Below, in pieces: positions 1 to 5,972 of a stretch of 6,190 nucleotides of DNA. Within the stretch, counting starts at the first letter, position 1; each line of letters starts with the position of its first letter. The stretch is from Anaerolineales bacterium (lineage in GTDB: Bacteria > Chloroflexota > Anaerolineae > Anaerolineales > UBA11657): positions 1-6,190 of the forward strand of contig CANNEJ010000099.1 in assembly GCA_947503585.1 (NCBI GenBank), given 5' to 3'. A model generated the notes under the pieces. The model had not been told where the DNA came from. It did no database searches and saw nothing but the letters and a program-made list of their open reading frames with translations. A program made the translations under genes and the position numbers.

Positions 1-223
1 TGGGCTGATAGCGGATGACACGCGCAGCCAACTCGCCGGCCAGCGCAGCGGTTGCAACTGCGGCGGTGTCATCGCGGCTGCCATCATCCACTACGAGCAG
101 CTCCCAGCTTGGTTCCGTCCGCTTCAAATACTCCAGCACTGCCTGCAGCGTTGGTGCCAGCCGGCTGGCCTCATTGAAAGCCGGAATTACAACTGACAGT
201 GCCGGCGGAACATTCGCGCCCAT
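1..223 (-). CDS. Family 2 glycosyltransferase, N-terminal part (polyprenyl/dolichyl-phosphate sugar transferase type)
   Basis: Only the first 74 residues are present; the gene runs off the left edge. The ATG at 223-221 directly follows the stop codon of the isomerase gene (TGAATG). The N-terminus MGANVPPALSVVIPAFNEAS, followed by a helix ending at about residue 33 and then ELLVVDDGSRDDT at residues 41-53, is the classic start of a GT-A fold family 2 transferase. The DD pair at 46-47 lies in the nucleotide-binding strand. The spacing of PAFNE, the YLK segment and the WELLVVDDGS strand resembles dolichyl-phosphate glucosyltransferase or mannosyltransferase homologues, which load a sugar from a nucleotide donor onto a polyprenyl phosphate at the cytoplasmic membrane face. 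The exact donor and acceptor cannot be told from this fragment. The ribosome binding site is weak (AGAG very close to the ATG), so translation is probably coupled to the isomerase gene. The family is secure; the polyprenyl-phosphate subtype is inference. Confidence 0.88.
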   Translation of the reverse strand, partial: MGANVPPALSVVIPAFNEASRLAPTLQAVLEYLKRTEPSWELLVVDDGSRDDTAAVATAALAGELAARVIRYQP

Positions 224-790
224 TCACTCTGAGCGCATGCGCTCTGCCAGCGCGTTGCATACCACGTGGTTGATGATCAAGTGGCCATCCTCCTGATGCC
301 CCAGCTCCGGGCTGGGCACACGCACCACCAGATCCGCCTGTTGCGCCAGCTTGCCGCCCGGATCACCCGTAAACCCGATAATCTGCGCGCCAAATTCCGT
401 GCGCGCCACGCGCACGGCTTCCACCAGGTTTGGTGAATTGCCGCTGGCAGAGATCACAACAAGCACATCACCCTTGCGCATCAGATTGCGCAAAGGCTCC
501 GCAAACACATCCGCAAAAGCTGCATCGTTGCCCCAGGCGGTAATCAGCGGCATATTGTCTGTAAGCGCAATGCCGCGGAAGCGGCGCTTGCCGGGCGAGA
601 TTGTTAGCTTATTAATGTCGTTCATCATGTGCGACGCAGTGGCCGCGCTGCCGCCATTGCCAATGATAAATATCTGGCGGTCAGCCCGCCAGGCAACCAG
701 CAGCGCCTCCACCACCGCCGAAACGTCTTGCCGCGACAATTTGTGAATTGCCGCCTCGAGGCCGGCAAGGTATCCATCAACAAAGTCCAT
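224..790 (-). CDS. gmhA: SIS-domain sedoheptulose-7-phosphate isomerase (GmhA-like)
   Basis: The 188-residue product has the length and layout of GmhA, which converts sedoheptulose 7-phosphate to D-glycero-D-manno-heptose 7-phosphate, the first step of nucleotide-heptose synthesis in the cytoplasm. An N-terminal helix (about 1-36) precedes the SIS Rossmann-like domain. IFIIGNGGSAATASH (40-54) is the phosphate-binding GNGGSA loop. VVISASGNSPNLVEAV (111-126) is the second SIS signature. LGHQEDGHLIINH (163-175) is the C-terminal helix that supplies catalytic or metal-binding His residues in this family. Two positions differ from the Enterobacteria-type enzyme as I recall it: H54-x3-Asp58 in place of His-x3-Glu, and Glu167 in place of Gln. 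The ATG at 790 is supported by an AGGAG five bases upstream. It lies between an epimerase gene and a glycosyltransferase gene on the same strand, and a GmhB-like phosphatase nearby supports a heptose role. A related SIS sugar-phosphate isomerase of other specificity remains possible. Confidence 0.88.
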   Translation of the reverse strand: MDFVDGYLAGLEAAIHKLSRQDVSAVVEALLVAWRADRQIFIIGNGGSAATASHMMNDINKLTISPGKRRFRGIALTDNMPLITAWGNDAAFADVFAEPLRNLMRKGDVLVVISASGNSPNLVEAVRVARTEFGAQIIGFTGDPGGKLAQQADLVVRVPSPELGHQEDGHLIINHVVCNALAERMRSE

Positions 791-795
791 GGTAG

Positions 796-800
796 CTCCT
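796..800 (-). promoter_or_regulatory. Shine-Dalgarno site of the GmhA-like gene
   Basis: AGGAG on the minus strand lies five bases before the ATG at 790. It is the clearest ribosome binding site in the window and fixes that start codon. Confidence 0.75.
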
Positions 801-856
801 GAAGTTTGGTTTCAATTCGAGTGCCTGCGGTGCAGTCCGCAATCACGCATCACGCC

Positions 857-872
857 GGCGCAGCCCTGCGCC
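857..872. repeat. Perfect short inverted repeat in the 95-bp gap (hairpin)
   Basis: The 16 bases GGCGCAGCCCTGCGCC form a perfect 7-bp inverted repeat around a 2-base centre (in RNA, about 6 pairs with a 4-base loop). It lies 13 bp past the epimerase stop codon, in the 95-bp gap (791-885) before the isomerase gene. No T-run follows on either strand, so it does not look like a standard intrinsic terminator. It could be an RNA-processing, pausing or stability hairpin, or chance in GC-rich DNA. I see no convincing promoter in the rest of the gap. Confidence 0.5.
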
Positions 873-885
873 TTCGCGGCCAATT

Positions 886-2019
886 TTACGCTTGCGCACC
901 GCCCCGAACTGCGCCCACTTGCTGCATATAGGTGCGCGCCTTCGACGCATAATCCCCAAAATCCGGCTGCTGCTGCGCCCATTCCAGATACGCGCTCACA
1001 TTGCGCTCAATATTCCCCTGCAGCTCCCACCCCAACGCCCGCAGCGCGCCAACATCCGAGCTGATGTGGCGGGTATCGCCGAAGCGGTACTCACCGGTAC
1101 TGTGCGGCTCCAGATCCGGGCGGCCGGCCGCTGCTGCCATTACCCGCGCAAACTGGTTCACGGTAACACGCCGGCCTCCGCCCACATTGAAGGCGCAATA
1201 ATTCGCACGCGCATCCTCCAGCACCAGCAGGTTGGCCCGCGCAACGTCGTCCACGTTCACAAAGTCGCGGATCTGCTCGCCATCTTCATAAGCCGTTGGC
1301 TGCTGGCCCGACAGCACCTGCATCGCAAAGATGCGCAGCGCACCGGAGTACGCATTGCGGAAGGACTGGCGCGTGCCCTGCACAATAGAGTAGCGCATGC
1401 CAACGGATGCAATGCCGTAGCGCCGGCCAAGCACCAGCGCAATTTGCTCGCCACCATACTTGCTCAGCGCGTAGGAATTATGCGGATTGACACGCGCCTC
1501 ATCTGTCTCCAAAAGCTGCAAGCTGCCGCCGCACGCCGGGCATAGCGGCTCCCAATGGCGCTGCTGCAATTGCGCTTCAGGGCGCGGCGGCGGAAACTGC
1601 ACGCCATCTTGCGCGCACAAATACTTGCCCTCGCCGTATGCCGCTTGCGAGGACGCTATTACCGCCTTCTGCACTGGCAGCCGCTGCTCAACAATCACCT
1701 CGTACATCAGCGCCGTCGCAAAAGCGTTCACATGAAAAAACTTGGAGAAGTCCGGCAGGTAATCCTGATATGCGGCCAGATGAAATACAGCATCGATGCC
1801 GACCAGTGCCCGCTCCCACGCCGCCTTATCGCGCACATCTCCCTGCATAAACTCCGCGGCGCGCGGAAAGTATGCCGGCAGCTGCCCCGCAAGGTGCACC
1901 GGCGGGGCGAGGCTGTCCAGCACGCGCACGGTGTAGCCTTGCCGCAACAGCAAGTCAACCGTATGCGAGCCAATGAAGCCCGCCCCACCCGTCACAAGAA
2001 TTCGCTTAAATTGGCTCAT
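886..2019 (-). CDS. NAD-dependent sugar-nucleotide epimerase (extended SDR) with cysteine-containing insert
   Basis: This is a 377-residue extended short-chain dehydrogenase/reductase. ILVTGGAGFIGSH (7-19) is the NAD-binding GxxGxxG loop, DVRD (61-64) and HLAAY (80-84) follow in the expected order, SSQAAYG (123-129) supplies the catalytic Ser region, and Y183-ALS-K187 is the catalytic Tyr/Lys pair. EDGEQIRDFVNVDDVARA (245-262) is the usual C-terminal substrate-domain motif. Residues about 134-172 form an insert with Cys135 and a CPAC pair at 160 and 163, suggestive of a metal-binding ribbon. A similar Cys insert occurs, as I recall, in proteins annotated as dTDP-L-rhamnose 4-epimerases. RYSIVQGTRQSFRNAYSG (209-226) replaces the usual RYFNVYGP stretch. 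The substrate cannot be fixed; a 4-epimerase or dehydratase acting on a nucleotide sugar is likely. The ATG at 2019 places the Rossmann loop at the normal distance. The frame stays open upstream to 2298, but that part is antisense to the phosphatase gene and has no domain pattern. Confidence 0.88.
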   Translation of the reverse strand: MSQFKRILVTGGAGFIGSHTVDLLLRQGYTVRVLDSLAPPVHLAGQLPAYFPRAAEFMQGDVRDKAAWERALVGIDAVFHLAAYQDYLPDFSKFFHVNAFATALMYEVIVEQRLPVQKAVIASSQAAYGEGKYLCAQDGVQFPPPRPEAQLQQRHWEPLCPACGGSLQLLETDEARVNPHNSYALSKYGGEQIALVLGRRYGIASVGMRYSIVQGTRQSFRNAYSGALRIFAMQVLSGQQPTAYEDGEQIRDFVNVDDVARANLLVLEDARANYCAFNVGGGRRVTVNQFARVMAAAAGRPDLEPHSTGEYRFGDTRHISSDVGALRALGWELQGNIERNVSAYLEWAQQQPDFGDYASKARTYMQQVGAVRGGAQA

Positions 2020-2035
2020 GTTAAAATTCGGCCTA
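2020..2035. promoter_or_regulatory. 16-bp start-to-start gap; possible promoter element
   Basis: This is the only sequence between the divergent start codons of the epimerase (minus) and the phosphatase (plus). It begins with an AT-rich stretch, TTAAAATT, in otherwise GC-rich DNA. On the plus strand TAAAAT (2022-2027) matches a -10 hexamer at five of six bases and would start RNA about at the phosphatase ATG, giving a leaderless or near-leaderless message. I see no good -35 at the right distance and no Shine-Dalgarno for either gene, so any further promoter parts must lie inside the opposing coding sequences. Confidence 0.3.
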
Positions 2036-2584
2036 ATGGCTGAGACTTTGCGCGCAGCAGTTTTTCTGGATCGCGACGGCGTCATCAATGAGAACCGCGC
2101 CCAGTATGTGCGCACTTGGGAGCAACTGCAACTGCTTGCCGGCGCGCTGCCCGCACTGGTGCGGCTGGCCGGCAGCGCGTTCGCCGTGGTGATTGTCACC
2201 AACCAGTCCGCCATCGGGCGCGGCTTGCTGGGCAGCGGGATGGCGCAGCATATCAACACGCAACTTGTGGCGCAGCTTGTGCAAGCGGGCGCCCGCATCG
2301 ATGGCGTTTACGTTTGCCCGCACCGGCCGGACGAGGATTGCGCGTGCCGCAAGCCGCGCCCCGGCATGCTGCTGCAAGCAGCGCGCGAGCTGCAACTTGA
2401 CCTGGCAAAATCCTGGATGGTGGGCGACGCAGTTACTGATGCGCAAGCCGGGCTGGCGGCCGGCACGCAAGCGCTGCTGGTGCGCACCGGCCGCGGCGCT
2501 GAACCCGGCCCAGTGCCCGCCGGCGTTGCCCGGGTTGCGGATCTGGCAGCTGCGGTCGACCACATACTGAGCTCGCTTAGTTAA
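2036..2584 (+). CDS. gmhB: D-glycero-D-manno-heptose 1,7-bisphosphate 7-phosphatase (GmhB-like HAD)
   Basis: The 182-residue product matches the length and motif order of GmhB, a cytoplasmic HAD phosphatase that removes the C7 phosphate of heptose 1,7-bisphosphate. FLDRDGVINE (10-19) carries the nucleophile Asp12 and acid/base Asp14. VIVTNQS (52-58) is HAD motif II. CPHRPDEDCACRKPRPGM (94-111) holds the GmhB zinc-loop ligands Cys94, His96, Cys102 and Cys104, plus Lys106 of motif III. MVGDAVTDAQAG (128-139) is motif IV with Asp131 and Asp135. The ATG at 2036 places motif I at the usual distance. The in-frame ATG at 2018 would add MLKFGL and overlap the divergent epimerase start; it cannot be excluded. 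Neither start has a Shine-Dalgarno. This is the only plus-strand gene here. It is head-to-head with one epimerase gene and ends 23 bp from the tail of another. The GmhA-like gene nearby supports the pathway role. Alpha or beta anomer preference cannot be read from the sequence. Confidence 0.92.
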   Translation: MAETLRAAVFLDRDGVINENRAQYVRTWEQLQLLAGALPALVRLAGSAFAVVIVTNQSAIGRGLLGSGMAQHINTQLVAQLVQAGARIDGVYVCPHRPDEDCACRKPRPGMLLQAARELQLDLAKSWMVGDAVTDAQAGLAAGTQALLVRTGRGAEPGPVPAGVARVADLAAAVDHILSSLS

Positions 2585-2607
2585 GCGCTTCCGTGCTGCG
2601 CGGCAGT

Positions 2608-3552
2608 TCATCGCGCTGCAAACCAGTCCCAAAAAAGTTTCAATCCCGTCTCAACTGAAATCTGTGGGTTATACCCAAAGTGCGCTGCCGCCTTGGAAAT
2701 ATCGGCGCCGGTGCGCACAACCTCGCTCGCTGGCGCGGGCGTTGTGCGCACATTCGCCTTGCGCCCGGCCATCCGCTCCAAGTGCCTCACAACGTCGGCA
2801 CTCAGCACCGGCACGCCGCAACCGAGATTGTAGATCTCATAGCCGCGCGGCGTATCCAGCGCACCCAACACCCCGGCCACAATATCTGACACGTAAGTCC
2901 AGTCACGCCACATTTGGCCGCCAGAAAAGAGGGTCACACTGCTGCCGTGCAGCAGGCTCTCTGCCAGCAGGCGCGGCATCATATCCGGCCGGCCACGCGG
3001 GCCGTAAACACTGAAGAAGCGCAACACGCTCACGTTCAAGCCGTGGGCCACATGGTAAGAATACGCCAGCATTTCTGCGGCGCGCTTGGTGGCCGGGTAT
3101 GGTGCCAGCGGCCGGTCAGCCGGCAGGTCTTCGCGAAACGGAAACGCCGTGCCTTGGCCATACACAGATGAGGTCGATGCGAGCACAAGCTGCCGCACGC
3201 CAGCCTGCACTGCGGCTGCAAGCACGCGCACCGTGCCATCCACATTGACGGCCACATACTCCAGCGGCTGGTCCACCGAAGCGCGCACACCGGCCAGCGC
3301 TGCCAGATGCACAATCCGATCTACGCCCGCCACGACCGACGCCCAGCCGTCCGCATTGCGCACGTCAAATTCATGGAAAGAAAAACGGGACCAGGCTTGC
3401 AGCGCAGCGACGTTGGCTCGCTTTTCCGCGGGACTGTAGTACGGGTCCAAATTATCAATGCCCGCCACGGTCTCCCCGCGCGCCAGCAACGCCTCGCATA
3501 CGTGGCTGCCGATGAAACCGGCGGCGCCGGTCACAAGCACCGTCCCGCTCAT
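2608..3552 (-). CDS. NAD-dependent nucleotide-sugar 4-epimerase, UDP-glucuronate 4-epimerase-like
   Basis: This 314-residue extended SDR enzyme opens with VLVTGAAGFIGSH (5-17), the NAD-binding loop, then GIDNLDPYYSPAEKRAN (31-47), a stretch typical of UDP-glucuronate 4-epimerases. VHLAALAGVRASVDQP (81-96), STSSVYG (126-132) and the catalytic Y152-PAT-K156 follow in order. RFFSVYGPRGRPDMMP (178-193) and MWRDWTYVSDI (214-224) are also characteristic of that group. The family interconverts UDP-glucuronate and UDP-galacturonate through a C4 keto intermediate; UDP-glucose 4-epimerase and related activities share the fold and cannot be excluded. The length is slightly below the roughly 330 residues common in the group, but no motif is missing. 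The start overlaps the stop of the upstream membrane protein gene by 4 bp (ATGA), and a GGAG lies 8 bases before the ATG, so the two are probably co-transcribed and translationally coupled. The gene converges on the phosphatase gene. Confidence 0.9.
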   Translation of the reverse strand: MSGTVLVTGAAGFIGSHVCEALLARGETVAGIDNLDPYYSPAEKRANVAALQAWSRFSFHEFDVRNADGWASVVAGVDRIVHLAALAGVRASVDQPLEYVAVNVDGTVRVLAAAVQAGVRQLVLASTSSVYGQGTAFPFREDLPADRPLAPYPATKRAAEMLAYSYHVAHGLNVSVLRFFSVYGPRGRPDMMPRLLAESLLHGSSVTLFSGGQMWRDWTYVSDIVAGVLGALDTPRGYEIYNLGCGVPVLSADVVRHLERMAGRKANVRTTPAPASEVVRTGADISKAAAHFGYNPQISVETGLKLFWDWFAAR

Positions 3553-5972
3553 CGGGCAATCTCCACGCTATAGAGCAGCGCATAGTCACGAATGGACGTG
3601 CCCGCAGCATCAGTGACCTCCATGCGGCTGCCATCCTGTTGTGAATACACAATGCACCACACTTCGTAGTGCCCCGGGGGCAGGTCGTTGGGCAGCACGA
3701 ATGCCACATTGTGACGCACCACTGCACCGGCCTGCCATTCGGTGCTGGGCCAGAATCCGCCCACGGGCACACTGTCATCCTGAAAGGCAATGCCCCCCTG
3801 CGGGTTCATCAAATAAGTGCCGATCGCAAGCGCAGGCGGCACACTCTCGCCCGCCTGCCATTGCGTGGAAACATTCAGGATGGAGCCCGGGGTTACAAGG
3901 CCGGCCGGCGGCTTGGCATCATAACCACGCAGCACAAGGCTGTTTCCCATCCGGTATTCAAGCGCAAACTCCGGCGGCGCTGCCCGCGCCGGAGCCTTGC
4001 TCGTTGAGAATTCCAGCAGCCGCACCTCATTCGAAAACTCCAGCGCCCGCACCCGGTGCATGTCGGTGTTCATGGCCCACTCCAAGGCCCGCGTAACATT
4101 GGGCGTATAAGGCCCGCTCTCCATGAGCAAAAATAGCTGCGCGTGCTGTCGGCCAAAAAAGTCGACAGGCGTCCAGGCATCAATGTTCAAAATATCAAAC
4201 GGATCAGTGTTCGCGGCCGGTCGCTGTGCGCCAGGTGAAACCAACTCCATGGGGTTAAGCTCGAGCGTGTACCACACAGCCCGTCCCTTGAAATAATTCA
4301 ACATGAAATCAAAGTAGGTGCGGTTGTTGAGGAAGACGGCGCTGTCAGAGTTTGCGCTTCCGCTCTCAAGTGCCGAGCGCATTGCTTGCAGCAACACGCT
4401 ATCCCCGCGATAGCGCTGGTCCGGATACAAGCGCCGCAAACTTACAAAGCTGAGCACGAGCAGGGCAACGCCAATGCCCGAGCTCCAACCCGTTAGCTCA
4501 ACAAAACCGGCAGGCTTGCGCAACGCGCGCCGCAGCAAAGCGCCAAACAGCACGGCAGCAGCTATCAGGAGCGCAGCCAGCTGCCAATCCGCGCCAGAAG
4601 CCAACGCGCGCGCCCATGCAAAATCCAGCGGCGCACCTGCCAGCAACATCCGCCAGTTTCCCAGGATTGCCGAGTAGTAAGGCGTCCAGATTGCAACCGT
4701 CCAAGGCGCGCCCGGAATGCCCGTGGATTCCAGTACGCGATAGTACTCAAGCAGGTTGATTGCAACTGCGGGCACTTGCACTGCAAGGCCAGTCAGCGCC
4801 ACAACAATAATTCCAAGGCGCAAAATAAGTGCATCTGGCCGCAGCGCGCGCTCGATGAGTGGAGCTGCGCCCAGCATCAGAAACGGCGTGACAGGCACAA
4901 GGTAGCGCGCACCCCAGTTTGTGCCGCCGTACCAGATTTGGCCACGCACAAGCGCATACACCACAGAGAAAGCCAGCAGCAAAAGCAGCGGCCAGCCAAC
5001 ATCAAAGCGACGGGCGCCGGCGTACCACGGGCCGAGCAGCGCCAGCAGCAACACTGGCGAGTACCAAAACACGCCCTTGCCGGGACTCAGCAGCAGCCCC
5101 GCCAGGCCCTCAAGCAGCAGCCCGCGGTTGGCAATTGCCTGCCCAATGCGGCCAAAGACATCAAAGCGCGGACCGCCGGCACCCAACACGCGCATGTAGT
5201 AGTAAAGCCCGCCAACCGCTGCCACAAACAATACAAGTGCCAACAGGCCGGTGCCCGCAAGTTGCCTGCGGCTGCGCGGCATGAAGCGCCTTCCAAGCAC
5301 GGGAATCAACATCAATAGCGGCAGGGCTATCAGACCGGCCTCTTTTGCAAGCACGCTTACAGCCGCACCCACAAATGCCAAAGCTAGCCACGGCAGCACC
5401 GCTGTGCCCGGCTCCGCCCAGCTCTGCCGCCAGCGTAGCAAGCCATAAGCCGCCACCAGCAAGCCCAGTGCACACAGTGGTTCGCGGTGAAAGGTTTTGG
5501 TGTAGGGCCAGGCGATTGTGGTCAAGCCAAAAAGCAGCGCGGTGAACACGGCTGCATGTGCACCGTAACCGAGCCGGCGCACGTAAAGCAGTAATACCAC
5601 CGCGGTGGCAGCGGTTACCAGCGGGTTGAAAAGCAGCGCTGCGTGGGCGTTGCCAATGCGGTCACTTTTGTCTGCCAGCCAGATCAGCGGCACTGCAAGC
5701 ACGGGCTGCGCCGGCTCCACATAGGTTTCGCCCGGCCAATCCATATCGGCGGTCATGCTGCGCATCACGCTGCCGCGGCGGCTAAAGCCGACCGCAGTGT
5801 CGTACATAAAAAGTTCGTCGCCGGTTTCGAAGCGCAGCGAAGCCGTGAAGAAATAGATGGCGAAGAGCAGCCCGAAGACGGCCAGCCCCGCCAGATAGTC
5901 GGCTGCCGTCAGGCGCCGCCCTGTTATCCAGCTATCCAAGCGCCCAGCCCGCCAGCGGCTGCGGCGTGCCAC
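3549..5972 (-). CDS. Polytopic membrane glycosyltransferase-like protein (GT-C type) with C-terminal beta-sandwich-like domain
   Basis: The 807-residue protein has about 12-14 hydrophobic segments between residues 25 and 511, then a mostly soluble C-terminal third. After the first membrane helix, RFETGDELFMYD (47-58) carries an acidic Asp-Glu pair (52-53) in the place where GT-C transferases have their catalytic or metal-binding acids in the first external loop. LSPGKGVFWYSPVLLLALLG (295-314) and WYGGTNWGARYLVPVTPFLML (347-367) match a family I associate with Chloroflexota. Such proteins move a sugar from a lipid-phosphate carrier on the outer membrane face; donor and acceptor here are unknown. 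Residues about 665-807, with QDDSVPVGGFWPSTEWQAG and LPNDLPPGHYE, look like an extracytoplasmic beta-sandwich. The GTG start at 5972 overlaps the previous gene by 41 bp, with AAGG only 3 bases upstream. A TTG at 5939 would shorten the overlap to 8 bp and keep the first helix. The stop overlaps the next epimerase gene by 4 bp. The membrane GT-C assignment is inference from topology and motifs. Confidence 0.78.
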   Translation of the reverse strand: MARRSRWRAGRLDSWITGRRLTAADYLAGLAVFGLLFAIYFFTASLRFETGDELFMYDTAVGFSRRGSVMRSMTADMDWPGETYVEPAQPVLAVPLIWLADKSDRIGNAHAALLFNPLVTAATAVVLLLYVRRLGYGAHAAVFTALLFGLTTIAWPYTKTFHREPLCALGLLVAAYGLLRWRQSWAEPGTAVLPWLALAFVGAAVSVLAKEAGLIALPLLMLIPVLGRRFMPRSRRQLAGTGLLALVLFVAAVGGLYYYMRVLGAGGPRFDVFGRIGQAIANRGLLLEGLAGLLLSPGKGVFWYSPVLLLALLGPWYAGARRFDVGWPLLLLLAFSVVYALVRGQIWYGGTNWGARYLVPVTPFLMLGAAPLIERALRPDALILRLGIIVVALTGLAVQVPAVAINLLEYYRVLESTGIPGAPWTVAIWTPYYSAILGNWRMLLAGAPLDFAWARALASGADWQLAALLIAAAVLFGALLRRALRKPAGFVELTGWSSGIGVALLVLSFVSLRRLYPDQRYRGDSVLLQAMRSALESGSANSDSAVFLNNRTYFDFMLNYFKGRAVWYTLELNPMELVSPGAQRPAANTDPFDILNIDAWTPVDFFGRQHAQLFLLMESGPYTPNVTRALEWAMNTDMHRVRALEFSNEVRLLEFSTSKAPARAAPPEFALEYRMGNSLVLRGYDAKPPAGLVTPGSILNVSTQWQAGESVPPALAIGTYLMNPQGGIAFQDDSVPVGGFWPSTEWQAGAVVRHNVAFVLPNDLPPGHYEVWCIVYSQQDGSRMEVTDAAGTSIRDYALLYSVEIAR
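3561..3564 (-). promoter_or_regulatory. Shine-Dalgarno site of the UDP-glucuronate 4-epimerase-like gene
   Basis: GGAG on the minus strand lies eight bases before the ATG at 3552, inside the last codons of the membrane protein gene. With the ATGA overlap it supports this start and coupled translation. Confidence 0.6.

Noticed and set aside
828..866. Possible 12-codon leader peptide before the isomerase gene (minus strand, MRDCGLHRRHSN)
   Set aside because: It has no ribosome binding site and no run of one regulatory codon. Such short frames are expected by chance.
892..1545. 217-codon plus-strand open frame inside the first epimerase gene
   Set aside because: It is antisense to a gene with complete SDR motifs. 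The product is rich in Arg, Ala and His and has no domain signature.
2020..2298. In-frame 93-residue N-terminal extension of the first epimerase
   Set aside because: The extension is antisense to the phosphatase gene and has no recognisable sequence. The ATG at 2019 gives the normal distance to the NAD-binding loop.
2585..2607. Possible terminator in the 23-bp convergent gap
   Set aside because: Only a 4-bp stem (CTGC-GCG-GCAG, 2596-2606) can form and no T-run follows on either strand.
2033..2632. 199-codon open frame on the minus strand across the phosphatase gene
   Set aside because: It is antisense to a gene with complete HAD motifs. Its translation is rich in Arg, Ala and Gln with no domain pattern, and it overlaps the real genes on both sides.
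4776..5318. 180-codon plus-strand open frame inside the membrane protein gene
   Set aside because: It is a shadow of the GC-rich coding strand. The product is low-complexity (Gln, Ala, His, Lys), while the minus-strand frame has membrane helices and family motifs.
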